Positions 11,019 to 23,150 of a DNA stretch of 64,000 bases are shown here, one piece after another; within the stretch, counting starts at the first letter, position 1, and each line of letters starts with the position of its first letter. Under the pieces are notes generated by a model. The model was not told where the DNA came from, did not search any database, and saw only the letters and a program-made list of their open reading frames with translations. The stretch is from positions 26,788,716-26,852,715 of the forward strand of contig OZ022258.1 of the NCBI GenBank assembly GCA_963978905.1, in the 5' to 3' direction. A program made the translations under genes and the position numbers. This DNA is from Trichostrongylus colubriformis (taxonomy: Eukaryota; Nematoda; Chromadorea; Rhabditida; Trichostrongylidae).

Positions 11019-12660
11019 TATGTATGTGTCTTGTCTAGTCGAGGGAAGTTTGTAGCTCAGAAAACGCTTAAAATTGACGCTTTTGAGATATCATTGCCTG
11101 CTCAAGCGAGTCAGTCCATAGCAATATGATCGTGAAGGGGTGGACTGTCTTCCAGTATGTAGCACTTGGTTTAAGCACAATCCAAAGTCGAGGCGCAATC
11201 GCTAGCGCTCGTCCCAAAATTTGGTGGGAACCACAGATTTGTGCAAGGTACGATGGTGCCGTTTTGAGGTACAACTAACGAACTGATTCCGAAATCATAT
11301 AAACATTGATAAATAATCAACAGTCAATTAATTTATGGCGAGAAGACGAAAAAAGCGCAAAAACGCATTTATGCGCGATATTAACACTCTTACGGCGCTA
11401 ACTGTATATACATAGTAGTGGCAGTGCGGGAACTGGACTGTATATTGCATGGTACGGTCAAATTTTGGTCACCTGCACTGTGTAGACAAACCTCGCGATG
11501 TCGATCTGGCAAAATTGTTTGCAAATTAAAACTTTAGCTAAGAGGAATCAAAACTGATCAGCTACACGCGGTCTCAAAGTTGCAACGAGCGGAGTCATAC
11601 TAATCACGATTGCGAAAGAGGGTATCACACAATTTCATATGTGAAGTGTACACTTTCCTAAAGGCAACGACCACATTCCTCGTGAGTATCAGCTGATGTT
11701 ATAAGGTACGGTAATTAGGGATATCTTTGACTGGGCTATTCATTGCTTCTCGAAACCATTTTGGTAACTGAGAGAGGAGTATCGAAATTAATTTTCATCA
11801 TAATATTATCGACTTGCTGGATACGATACCACCCATAAGTTATGCAAGATCTATGGATTGCGGGGAAATTCGTCGCCATCCGTCGTTTTTTTTTTTGCTC
11901 CAGCATCAATGTCCAGTTGCTTTGAAAATCCGACCATTTGATTGCTCACCTCATGCTGAATTAGTCTATGTTTAAAATGTTCATTTTTTCTATGGATCAC
12001 CTTCACTTTAGGAAAAATCGAAAAATTGATCCGCTTGATCCTGATAATGCGTGCAGGATCGCATCGTACACGCAGTATCAGGATCAAGCGGATCAAATCC
12101 CCGCTTTAGCTGAGAGTTTAAGCTTGAGCTTTTTGAAATAATAAGCGATAACGCAGTCGACAGAAGGACGATTATTTGTTTGTTTCGCTTTTGCACCCGA
12201 ACTCATTTGTACATGTAATAGCAGGATAGGATTGTCTTCAGCTACGTTTGCCCTCACTATTGATTTCAGCTAGTCAATTGCCTTAGCTAATGAGGATGAA
12301 AGCTTCAGTCTGGAAAATATACACTGGGAGTACTATAGCGACCCCTGCAGGTCACTTTGCACCTCACCGCGCACACTCCAATATGGCCTGTTGCGCGACC
12401 TAAATTAGTTACTTGCGTCTACTGCTCACTATTGGAAAGGAAGAGAGTCTAAACAGAACAATGTAAGTTGGTAAAAATTTTTGAATGAACAGCATCCGTT
12501 ACGTGAAGTAATATCTCACACATAAAATGTAAGGAAAATTCTGCTCACAAAGTTCCTAGCACCTATCTACTATGATCTCTATCATGTGTGCCCAGCAAAG
12601 TGCTAACTTTACCAGGCAGTTGACATATTAGTAACGTTCAAAAACCATCTTTTATCCGAT
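11019..12660. other. No gene seen
   Basis: Intergenic AT-rich sequence without an open frame I can support. A short inverted repeat at about 12032-12095 (ttgatccgcttgatcctgat and its complement) could form a hairpin. Confidence 0.4.
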
Positions 12661-12690
12661 CTTTGTTTTTACCGTTGCACATACAGGGAC

Positions 12691-12796
12691 GGAACTGTGG
12701 TCGAAGTTGTCATTTGCAAAAAGGAAAGACAATCGCTTGATGCACCATCTCACGCCGATGTTGAATATGCTTTCCAGATCTATCGCACGATTCTGT
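12691..12796 (+). CDS. Candidate exon of an unidentified plus-strand gene
   Basis: An open stretch between cacatacag (acceptor-like, after a pyrimidine-rich run) and gtgagt (donor) reads DGTVVEVVICKKERQSLD and then HADVEYAFQIYRTIL. The composition looks protein-like and both splice sites are good, but I recognise no family and found no neighbouring exons. It may be chance. Confidence 0.3.
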
Positions 12797-13789
12797 GAGT
12801 ACAGTCATGAATATTTATTCTTATGAACTGCACCGCATATTCATGCGTGTTTCTTGTCCGCAAGCCCACCAGTGGTCAGCTTTTGTCATGGTAGCATAGC
12901 ACTGTAGTGACGGAAATGGTTTAGTAGAGAAACGGTGATGAGGACTTCAACGGTGCTATGCAATCAACTTTCTAAAGTTAAACCATCTCCATAGATCCTC
13001 TCATATGCAGTTAGTGTGATAATAGCTATCAGCGTACCACACAAAAATAAGTACCACTCGACTCGCCACACTTTTGCCAACATAGCACATACTTGCTCCT
13101 CCCACTCCAATAGAAGTTTGCCAATTTATGGCGCACGGAATCGTGCGTGTTCCAAAATTATTTTCAATGATTAAAGCGCTATGCCATAAAATAAGGGGTG
13201 CAGAGGAGCACGCCAATCTTCAAAAAATTGAGAAATGCCCCCAAAGCGGTAAAAATAAAGTGCCCTGGCGTGCGCTGTTGTGCTAGATGATCGTTCGCAC
13301 GCTTGAAAGTAAGCGCGCAGGCCTCCTTTGCCACGATGTGTCTCCTTTGCCAGCGTATGTAGACGCCAGAAAGCACGTCTGAAATGGCAGCTCAAGGCTG
13401 TATGATGGGATCTCGCCATCGTTTTTGGCTCTGCCCACTCCAAAAACTCACAGCTAGGCTAGGTAGTGGGAACTGCTTACGCGGCTGTGAGTCGATCAAT
13501 CTAAGGAAGCCGCCAAACCCGATAATCGTGGAATGTGCGTTCAAGGGAGCTATCCAGATGTCCGGATTGTTGGAGTTACGCAGCACTAGATCTGATGGGT
13601 ATGGAGAGCGTGTAAGTGCTTTAACCAGACCGCTTGCATATTTGGATTTTGGCGTATATGATCTACGAGAAATGCGGTCGCGCATGGCCGCTTCGACGAT
13701 TCAGGCATTTTTCCACTTTTTGGCGAATGAAAGCTACTTTAGCTAGTTAACCACATTTGTCTTCGAAAGGCCAATACTAAAAAATATTC

Positions 13790-14225
13790 TCTGCAAATAC
13801 GGATGCTTATCGCTTTCTGCTGTTTTATTTGATTGCCTAGATTGAAAACTCCTTATATTTGCACTTGTGAAACCGAGAACATACTGCTCTTTTCAATGCT
13901 CCGCCTTCTTTACTTGAAGTGCTCATATTTACAATTGCCTTCATTGGGCTTCATCGGGACTGGAACTAGTAGCGTCATGCCAATGTGTATACCCTTTGTG
14001 CTCCACGTGAACTCATCCAAAAATGTCCTTTTCGCTGTACATTGAAATTTTTCTTTTTATTGAAAGACTCATGGAATTCTGAGGGGAACATGTATTTAGA
14101 AAGAGCAACTTGTGATCAGTCTGAGGGGCACGTGTGTGGGTTAATCTAGGTTGACCCGCTTTGAAATTTTGATTCATCTTGTGATCGTGAAAAATAGGCT
14201 GGAACATTCGCCACAACCTCATAGT
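13790..14225. repeat. Dispersed repeat, second copy at 42345-42770
   Basis: Shares with 42345-42770 the blocks ggatgcttatcgctttctgc, agagcaactt, ttgaaattttgattcatctt and the following gtgaa(c)gcgaaaaat. The copies are strongly diverged and carry no coding capacity. Probably an old transposon fragment; family unknown. Confidence 0.55.
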
Positions 14226-14699
14226 ATGGTAACAACTATGACAACGATGGCCGAGATGTACATTATACAAATACTATCGCGCAGCAGTCAAGGAAGCACG
14301 CTCTTGGCAAGGATCACCGACTTCTGCTTGTTGGACGTGTTGTCCAACCACCTGCATTTTTCCGAAATTTGGTACTCAGATTTTATAAGATTATGAACTC
14401 CTCTAGATACATAGGTCACCATGCATGTGGCACTTTGTCCTTTTCATATGGATTCAGCAACATCATATTTTCAGCACCTCACGTCCCTCCGACATTGCTT
14501 GCTCACAGCCCCACCTTCATCTTCAGCGTTTGTCTTCTTTCATATTAACTAACCATTTGAACATCTCTGTTTTCTTTCGATTTTATTCTTAAATGAGAAC
14601 TGTGATAAGAACTCTTCATAAAATATGTAGCTCGCGAAAAGATCAGTTGTCAGCGCTAGCAACTTCATGAGCTTATCCCACAGGCAAATGGTGCGAACT

Positions 14700-15140
14700 A
14701 ACCTCCAGCAATTCTGTAAGAACCTCACCGTATAACTTCCAGACCATCAGACAGGAACAGACACACCCACTATAGCCACATCCCTTTAAGAGGCGTGACA
14801 ACTCTGGTGCGACATTTAGACAGCCAGCGGCCCCAGCTGGAGAGAGATTTGATTAGTTTGACTTTTCTGGCAGATCTATACCCACCTAACGTACATGTGA
14901 AAGTTTCAGAACCTTAGAAAGTATAGTGGAACGACCCCAGATCTACTCATGGCAGCCTATGGGGCCCATGCTACTACGAGCTAGCCATATAAACGCAGAA
15001 GTCCACACTGCGCGAACGTCGCCCATAGAACTGTTGAGTTCATCGCCTGCAAATTAAGAACTACGCGAGGGATTTGAACCCCGGCTGTCAAAGTCACGAG
15101 GAGATCCACAGTGAAACCACAGTACTAATTGTCCTGTCAT
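14700..15140 (-). repeat. Possible tRNA-derived SINE-like sequence
   Basis: On the minus strand near 15060-15130 the sequence reads agtactgtggtttcactgtg, followed by gccggggttcaaatccc, like the anticodon and T-psi-C regions of a tRNA. The acceptor stem does not pair, so it is not a functional tRNA. A SINE head is one explanation; only one copy is visible. Confidence 0.25.
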
Positions 15141-15216
15141 AATGTGTGCACCGTGTATTCGTCTTTATTTGTGCCAACAGGGAAAGGTTGCTGCCTAGCC
15201 AGCATTGCACGACTGT

Positions 15217-16620
15217 ATTAAAGACAGTGTTTGGGGTAATGTGTGTGATAAGGGATCCCAAAAGGAGTCATTTAGTGAATAACAAAGGGTCTGAAAGGCC
15301 TATGCATGGCGAAATCCCCCGCGGAAGGCGCCCCCTTGAGCTGTGGCGGAGGCGGCCTCATCAGGGCAAGCCGCCTTTGTTCATAACAGCCCGCCTCCTA
15401 GCCACGAGTTCCCCATGGTTGGCTGGGGTGGGAGGGGCCAAGGCGTTGCGGCCGGGTGGAGCGATCGGGGCGCGCTTTCGTAAACAGAACGTCGCAGACC
15501 CTTTTCTAATCAGCTGATTATCCTTTCCTGTGTTTTTGATTTTTGCTGCTTACCCGTAGAGTTCGCGAGTTTTTCTTTTCTATTCTTCTTTTCTTTTCCT
15601 TTATTTCACACTTATTGTCTTCGCTCGTCTGCAGTCAACGATACGATGCCTTTTAAGTTTCTTGTATTGTTTCCACGCTGTTTTTGCGCATTGATTACTT
15701 GAATACATGCCAATGGCAGAGTCGTCCGAGCCACTGGCCTGTTGACGGAATGATCGTCCACGTCGAGAATCAGTGGTGGGAAAGGAGGTTCTATTTCAAG
15801 GTCTTCGTCATTTAGCTCCGTTTTTCGTTCACCATCCTATTACTGATCATCTCCCCCGTCATATTCGCCACTTTTTTCGTACTTCGTACGATTTTTCCCT
15901 AACAATGCCTTTAATTGACCTTTCACACATAAACGTGTGGTGTGGTGCGTTGCATGGCACTGTAAAGAGATCCTGGGATGCGAAATATTTACAACGGTGT
16001 ATTAGTATGTTGTATTCAATGAAAAATGCGACTCTGAAGAGTCGTTAAATCTCGGATAGAAGGCAGTAGAATTCAATTTCTCGCTGCAATTAAAGACAGT
16101 GTCTGGGGTAATGTGGGTGATAAGGAATCTCGAAAAGAGTCATATGGCGATAAACTACGGGTCTGAAAGGCCCATGCATGGCGAAATCCCCGCGGAAAAC
16201 GCCCCTTGAGCTGTGGCGGAGGCGGCCTCGTCAGGGCAAGCCGCCTTGGTTTGGGGCAGCCCGCCTCCATGCGACGTGATTAGTGGTTGGTCACGGTGAG
16301 GCTGGTCAAGGAGATCAGCAGGATCGCAAGTATCGCAGCGCGCTTTCTCACTTTTAGCTTGAAGCTCACCACATGATAATAGATGCTTCGTATTTCCGAT
16401 CATCCCTTTATGTTTACATCTTGGTAATGCCAATGGAAATGCGGACTACCCGCCTCTTGACGGAAAGGTCGTCCGCAACGATGGGAAGGGGTCCTATTTC
16501 TCGGGTTTTTGGCCATCCCCATCCGTTTTTTCTTCCTGTCCTGTTACTAGTCATCTCAGCTTTCATATTCACTACTTCTGTTAGTTTTCGTCCAAATTTC
16601 CCCTAAAGCTGCCTTTGAGC
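15217..16620. repeat. Imperfect tandem duplication of a GC-rich repeat of about 870 bp
   Basis: 15217-16083 recurs from 16084 to about 16620 in shorter form. Shared blocks include ttaaagacagtgt(t/c)tggggtaatgtg, gaaaggccyatgcatggcga, ttgagctgtggcggaggcgg and cagggcaagccgcctt, then tgacggaa(t/a)g(a/g)tcgtcc. The unit starts at the same motif twice, consistent with a tandem duplication. No intact coding frame is recognisable. Confidence 0.65.
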
Positions 16621-18230
16621 AAAACCATACGGGATCACGATGATCGGGAAATCATGGTTGCATCGAATGCGTTGACACTGATCAGTTTGAAATGCCTAAA
16701 CTGTAACTCTCAGCTGTCGTGGAGAGCTTGCAATGCCATTTGCTGCGGGCGCTTTGTCGAACTGAGCAGACGCGATTTCCCTTTTCTTTTTTCGAAATGA
16801 AGATGATCTGGCAATGAAAAATTGATGTTCAATAAGTAGGCAATGAACTGGTTAGATTTGCAGAGCAGTCGGACTTCTGCTGGAGTTATGGCAATACGAC
16901 GAATGGCGGCTTTGATTGTGCAGAAGTTATTCTGGAATTGTACATCTACGCCCTAGGGAAGCACACATATAATTTGCCCGTGTTCTTCACGGTTTCCAAG
17001 TTTTAATTTGCCGATATTTTATGCCCTGACTAGGACTGAGAGGTGGAAACAATTATGTAAAAATTATCGAAAGTAACTCATCATTCTCCAGAGAATCGCG
17101 GTATGTACAGATACCAGTAGTACCGTAAAATCTTCCGTTATCGTTGATAACTAGTATCGGTTTATCTCTCACGATGAAAATTTTTTTCCTTAAAAAACCA
17201 TGCAGCCGTAAACGGGATAAGATCGGTAACGATCGTTAATATGAAGTAAATAGGCAATATTTTCACGACTTACGATCCCGGCGGTACAGTTTCTGCCCTC
17301 CCTAGTGTTTCAGTAACAACTGGGGACGTATCTTCCACAGCGAGCATCCTGAATTATCTTGATGGTACATGCAAAAATTACTCTGTAGATGTGGATTGTC
17401 ACGCTCGAGAGTTTTTACGGGCAATTCTGCACACCAAATAAATCTCACGTAAGTTCCAACAAAGCACAGGAGAAAAACGTAGACCGACGGTTTGTATGTG
17501 ATGGGTGGTTAGTAAGGTTGCCACCTATGTAAAGTTGTCCTGACATATAGTGTGAAAGTGTGAACTAAAATATAGTGTGAAAGAGATTTCTGACTGTGCA
17601 CTTGTGCTTCCATCACCAATTCAAACTCAGTGACCACTATTGTTTTGAAATGGGTTATGCAAAGAAATGAAGCAAGTTGCACTTCGTAGTTCCTAGAGTG
17701 CGCCAGTCTTTTCTGAATACCACATTGGCTCATAAACTCTGTCCCACTCACTGCTTTATTGAATTTTTCATATTCTGTTTAGTACCAATTTTATTTAATA
17801 CCAATATCAACGATGTAATCACCATCGCTGCTTACATTACTAAGCCATTTGCTGGTCAAGCCTCACTACAATGCTAAGTCATTTGCTGTGTCCAGTTTCA
17901 AAGCCCTTGCTTCAGAAAGAAAGAGACTGAAAGTTAGATAGGTAGAAGTGCCATTTTTGAGGTATAATCGTTTGGGTTGACTTTCCCCGTAGATGTTGCT
18001 TCAAGACCCGGAATAGGTGGTTGTCAGACGGTGCGAGGCGGGGGTATACTGTGGATGAGGCACCCTGGGCCAGCCGAGCTTTTCGAGAATTTCGCGAGTC
18101 ACTTTAGCAACTTATGGTCTGGAGCTGTAATCCCAATGATGTGTCGTAAGAATGATGCCAGCAGTAGTGTGACAGGTTCTTGACACTCCAGTCGCGTTGA
18201 GGGAAGTTGACACTAGTTAGAGACAGCGTT
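16621..18230. other. No gene seen
   Basis: About 1.6 kb of AT-rich intergenic sequence without a supportable gene, tRNA or repeat. Confidence 0.4.
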
Positions 18231-18257
18231 AGGCTGCGTCCACACCAAATTGAATGA

Positions 18258-18520
18258 CAGTTTTGGCGCATTCGCGTCACATGAGATACGTATCGATCAG
18301 AAAATGAAAGAACTGGCGCATTCGCGTCATGCATAATATACGTATCGATCCAGAAAATGAGAGTTTGGCGCATCCGCGATCTGAGAGGATTGGCGGATCG
18401 GCGCATCCGCGATTTCAGGGGATTGGCGCATTCGTGTGATGGATAAGATACATATCGATTGAAAAAAAGTGAGAGTATTGTCGCATCCGCGATTTGAGAG
18501 AATTGGCGCATTCCCGTGGA
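18258..18520. repeat. Array of two alternating short repeats
   Basis: Repeat A (ttggcgcattcgcgtca, then atacgtatcgatc and aaaatga) occurs three times and a degenerate fourth time. Repeat B (ggcgcatccgcgatttgag) occurs three times with variants. They alternate as A-A-B-B-A-B-A. The array directly adjoins a truncated Helitron copy at 18530. Confidence 0.7.
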
Positions 18521-18529
18521 CCGCTCTAG

Positions 18530-19378
18530 CAAAAGGTCTGAGGCTCAGTGCCATTGGGCGAACATATTTTGTTTATCTTCTGATATCTTTGACCGATGTA
18601 TCGAACGCTGAATTGCCTAGCGTTCCAAAAAATGATGCATTTCTCTTGATCCTGCGATTTTCATTGACGACCTATATTTGTGATAGCAAAGCAAGCGGTT
18701 CACTTGGAAGCATTTTCTAATGCGGTACTGGCAGCAACACTGGGTATCGACCGCTAGACTATGTAAAATGCCAGATAGTGAAGCATGTTTACGAAAACGA
18801 ACGTCAATAATCGGGATATGGATCCACCATAAACATTACGCGACCTATATTTGTGATAGCAAAGCAAGCGGTTCACTTGGAAGCATTTTCTAATGCGGTA
18901 CTAGCAGCAACACTGGGTATCGACCGCTAGACTATGTAAAATGCCAGATAGTGAAGCATGTTTACGAAAACGAACGTCAATAATCGGGATATGGATCCAC
19001 CATCAATGTGTAGAATTAGACGCTCAGCAAGTGAACGAATTGTTACCAATATATGCAATCGAATACAATACTATCGATGTCTAAACTATCCAAACTCCCA
19101 ATGATGATCTAAACCAGTTAGCTGACGCACACTACTGCGCGCGATTCATGTCGATTACGTGCAAAATGGGTTTTATGCAAAGCGGCTGAAGTATAATAAC
19201 ACCGGAATGCTTTTTTATCACGCCATCTTCTCTGCTTTTATCCGAATAAATAGCTCAGCTGGAAGCAGAGGAAAGGAGATTTCCACTCAACCATACACAA
19301 CTGTGGTCGTGCCGATCAAACCCATTTTGCACAACATCGCCATGAATCGCGCGAAGTAGTGTGCTCCCGCCGCTGGTT
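18530..19378 (+). mobile_element. Truncated Helitron copy H1 (3' part)
   Basis: Carries the family body (gtgccattgggcgaacatat, gaattgcctagcgttcca, then gtatcgaccgctagactatg) and the 3' end with hairpin and CTGG|T near 19376. The 5' terminus and minisatellite are missing. A 173-bp internal segment is duplicated in tandem (18668-18840 and 18841-19002). Confidence 0.7.
18668..19002. repeat. 173-bp tandem duplication inside Helitron H1
   Basis: The segment starting cgacctatatttgtgatagc recurs after exactly 173 bp, nearly without change (one clear difference, tactggcagc to tactagcagc). A single copy is present in the related elements at 21492-23150 and 27718-30028, so the duplication is recent and local. 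Confidence 0.85.
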
Positions 19379-19379
19379 A

Positions 19380-20125
19380 CCCTACAATCCACTAAGGTCG
19401 ATCACACCCATTCAAGGAGAGGCTGCCGCGCTATGCCAGGCTATCCAACCCACTCTTATGCTCCGCCCAGTATTTATATCCGCGACAGGAGCAGCCGCAT
19501 CGTTGAATCATCGTAATTTTGGGTCCATCGAGACTAAAGAAAGACCAACCTAATGCTAAACAACGGCCTATCAGTCTTCTGTAATACGCCACGCGACCAC
19601 CGAGGCTGAGCATGCAGGAAGGGTGCTATCACGTTGAGGGAGGTGTACCATTGTGGACGCTATTTTTATCGAAGTCTAGAACGAGAGCACGTCAGTAAGA
19701 GATGACTAAAATACATGCTTGGATGTGCAGCGTGAGCTCTGAGAAAACTCTCAGAGATGTGTATGTGTGTAATTTTTCATAAGGGGCTCCCTCTGCGACA
19801 GCGCCCAGTGAGTTATGACGACAGGGAACTTACTGGAGTGAAATGCAACTGGGAACCACCTCTGATAGTGATAGGAGTGAAACTGTAGAACTTCGCTGAC
19901 CGTAAACGTACCTAAGACAGTCCTAGTAGTCAGAGAATGAAACTCCTTGAAAGCTGCAGATTGCGATAAGGCGTTCTAGAATTATCGCACTGATTCAGAC
20001 TTTTTCAGGTCAGCACTCACAAAATCACTTATGATTCCAGAGACACATCTGTTAGCTATGAAATAGTCCATTAGTCGTGCATTCCCGCTTGTACTAGCTT
20101 ACATAGTTGTTAGTAACACTGCGAT
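19380..20125. other. No gene seen
   Basis: Intergenic sequence following Helitron H1. No supportable open frame or repeat; about 745 bp. Confidence 0.35.
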
Positions 20126-20130
20126 TTGTA

Positions 20131-20970
20131 GTACTGAAGCCAGCACCATGACAGGTACCTTACTAGTAAATGTACACAGTGACGAAAAAACAGTAATCTA
20201 GTCCTCATATAACGACACTCACGTGAGTACTGAAGCCAGCACCATGACAGGGGAGAATGGTAAACGGACAAATGTGCGGTGGTACTCACTACCGCAACGC
20301 GTGAGCTTGCGTCGCAGTTCGTCGTCAGTGGGCACAGGCTTTCTCCCGTTTCGTCGCTCCGTCTGCGCACTCCGCGTAAGAGAGTGCACGTGGAGAGGCG
20401 CACTTTAGCGGCGAATGCAGAACTGCTTCCGTCTTACCGATACTAGCTCAATCAACAACGATATTTGGCGACACCCCATATTAGCCCCCACGTCGGGGCT
20501 TCCTTCCGTTGCAGGCTTAGGTTAAAATATACACTCAAGTATACATTCTGTGATGACAAGTGCCGCTTTCTTCTCACCGATGTCATAAACTCAACAACGA
20601 TATTTGGCGACGGCCCATATTAGCCCCGTCGAAGCTTCCTTCCCTTGCGATGCGCGCGAAGCGCGCGCGACTCTTGGCTCGCCGCTTTAACGGCGAGTTA
20701 GGAGCCACTCTTTTACACACACCGTAGTAGACGAAGAACTCATGTGCTGCTCACGGAGAGCCTTGCCCGATGAGATAAGAAGATTTAGAGCTCATAAGCT
20801 TGCCAGCGCGCATCATGATGGAGGCCGCGACGCGTGAGCCCATGCGTCGCGGCAGTGAGTACCGCCGCACATTTGTCCGTTTACCGACACTCCCATGACA
20901 GGTACCTTACTAGTAAATGTACACAGTGAAGAAAAAACAGTAATTCAGTCCTCATATAACGACACTCACG
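20131..20970. repeat. 96-bp direct repeat, the second unit split by a transposon
   Basis: The unit gtactgaagccagcaccatg...aacgacactcacg is present at 20131-20226 and again from 20227. The second unit is interrupted at 20251/20252 and resumes at 20894, extending to about 20970. The two units show only a few differences. Confidence 0.8.
20252..20893. mobile_element. Mutator-like (MULE) non-autonomous element with 9-bp target duplication
   Basis: 642 bp with inverted termini of about 55 bp: ggagaatggtaaacggacaa on the left; the right end, reversed, is ggagtgtcggtaaacggaca, followed on both sides by aatgtgcgg(t/c)ggtactcact. It is flanked by catgacagg at 20243-20251 and 20894-20902, a 9-bp duplication confirmed by the intact neighbouring unit of the 96-bp repeat. 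Long TIRs plus a 9-bp TSD are typical of Mutator/MULE elements (inference). Inside are two copies of a block of about 60 bp (caacaacgatatttggcgac, at 20454 and 20595) and strong GC-rich hairpins near 20650-20705. There is no transposase. Confidence 0.75.
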
Positions 20971-21465
20971 GTACGAATAGTTATCCGCTCGACTTCAGCT
21001 CAAACCATTACCATAATATGAAGGAATTCCTTGAAAATGCTTTGAAAAAAACTGCCAATAAGGGCTAACTCCGCAAAGGAGTAAGGAAGGCTAAGTGGGG
21101 TATAGTGGAATAAGGTCGCTTATGGTGACACTGTTTTGTTTCATTTATGCCAGATATTGCCAATTGACTTCGCTATTCACTGTGCGTTTTTTCAAACTTT
21201 TTTCAGTTTCTGAGATTGTTCGCAGTTAGATCATTACTGCGCAGGTCTAACTGTAATAAATAAACCATGACCAATTTCGCAATAGACATACATACCCACT
21301 GTAAGCTTGTTATACCCTAAAGCCTGATAGATAAGTCCACCCGCACGCAGTGTCGCGCGCGGCACAGGTGACCGCAGTCTCAAAGAACCAGAGATGGAGA
21401 GAGAGTGTAGACATATTATATTGTACATTGTATTTGTCAATATAAAAGCGAGTAGCAAGTAAAGC

Positions 21466-23150
21466 ATTTCATTCGAAATACACTTATAAGAAACCCGCTG
21501 GCGGGCGCACACTACTGCGCGCGATTCATGACGATGTTGCGCTAAATGGGTTTGATCGGCACCACCACAGTTGTGTATGGGGTTGAATGAAAATTTTCTT
21601 TCCTCTGCTTCCAGCTGAGCTATTTATGTGGATAAAGGCAGAGAGGATGGCGTGATAAAAAGCATTTCGGTGTTATTATACTTCAGCTTTGCAATGAACC
21701 CGTTTTGCACGTCATCGACACGAACCGCGCGCAGTAGTGTGCGCGAGCCAACTGGTTTAGGTCATCATTGGGAGTTTGAATAGTTTAGAGATCGATAGTT
21801 TTGTATTCGATCGCATCGATTGGCAACAATTTGTTCACTTGCTGAGCATCTAATTCCTACACATTGATGGCAGATCCATATCCCGATTATCGACGTCTAT
21901 CGTTTTCGTGAACATGCTTCACTATTTGGTATTTTGCTAGTCTAGCGGTCGATATCCACTGTTGCTGCTAGTACCCCATTAGAAAATGATTCCGAGTGAA
22001 CCGCTTGCTTTGCTATAACAAATACATAGTTTGTATCATGATTATCAATGTAGATCGCAGTATCAAGAGAAGTGCACCATTTTTTGGAACGCTGGGCAAT
22101 TCAGCGGCCGAAACATCGGCCAGTGGTATCAGAACATAAAATATGTTCACCTACATCAGACGCTTTTGCTAAAGTGTTTGTATAGTAGTATCAAGCGATG
22201 TAAAGGATTTCATCCCACCCGATTCCTAACGGTTCTTATCAGCCACTGTAAGCCGTGATCACTGAGACCCCTGTACCCAACACTACCATTGAGTTCCCTA
22301 GACCCTCCAATACCTGCGAATGTGAACATTCCACTGTTAGCCGCAAAAGCGTAGCGGCTCCGGTGACATTTTCTTTCTCATGCTCCTTATCGAACTTATC
22401 AACCGTTATCGATGCGGATAACCCACCATCAATGTACCCATCCTACCCGGCAAAACACCTGTGAGCATGAACGCTCCGCGACCAATGCAAAAAGTGGAAC
22501 GGATTCGACGAATCTAGCCTTTTTACGCTCCTTATCGAATCTTATCAACCGTTATCTATGCGGATCACCCACCATCAATGTACCCGTCCTACCCCGCAAA
22601 ACACCTGTGAGCATGAACGCTCCGCGACTAATGCGAAAAGCGGAACGGATTTGACGACTCTAGCCTTTTTACGCTCCTTATCGAATCTTATCAATCGTTA
22701 TCGATGCGGGTCATCCACCATTAATGTCCCAGTCCCACCCCGAAAAGCACTTGTGGGTATAAGCGTCCCGGGACCAATGCGAAAAGCGGAGCGGATTTGA
22801 CGACTCTAGCCTCTTTACGCTCCTTATCGAATCTTATCAACCGTTATCAGTGCGGGTCACCCACCATTGATGTCCCCGTCCCACCCCGCAAAACACTTGT
22901 GAGTATGAACACTCCGCGACTAATGCGAAAAGCGAAACTGATTTGGGGACATTTATCTTCCGAGGCTCCTTATCAGCCCTTATCAGCTGCTATCACTTTC
23001 GGTCCACCACCGCTAGGGTTCCCTTGGCACCCCCTATATCACTTGTAAAATTCAGCGTCCCAGCTTTGCTGCGACGCGAGATATGAATTTCGTGACAGAC
23101 GGACAAACACACACACACACAGACATACTAAGCGAACTATATATAGTAGG
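21466..23150 (-). mobile_element. Non-autonomous Helitron H2 with minisatellite
   Basis: Read on the minus strand, the element starts (A)|TCCTACTATATATAGTTCGC at 23151, continues through tgtgtgtgtg, the block cacgaaattcatatctcgcg, about four units of a 146-bp minisatellite (22385-22985), a unique body, and ends near 21492 in a large inverted repeat with hairpin gcgcgcagtagtgtgcgc and ccgccagCGGG (CTGG in H1 and H5). A|TC start, 3' hairpin and CTRR|T end are the hallmarks of Helitrons. No Rep/helicase frame is present. Confidence 0.75.
22385..22985. repeat. 146-bp minisatellite within Helitron H2
   Basis: About four units with a period of 146 bp (repeat starts near 22412, 22558, 22704 and 22850), each with acccaccatcaatgt, accccgcaaaacac and cgctccttatcgaatcttat. 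Related units occur at 25790-26230 and 28812-29130. The overlapping short open frames are artefacts of the repeat. Confidence 0.85.

Noticed and set aside
15055..15130. tRNA-like T-psi-C segment
   Set aside because: Acceptor and D stems do not pair; not a functional tRNA, at most a SINE head.
22255..23048. Chain of 70-80 codon open frames with similar sequence
   Set aside because: Produced by the 146-bp minisatellite in the Helitron.
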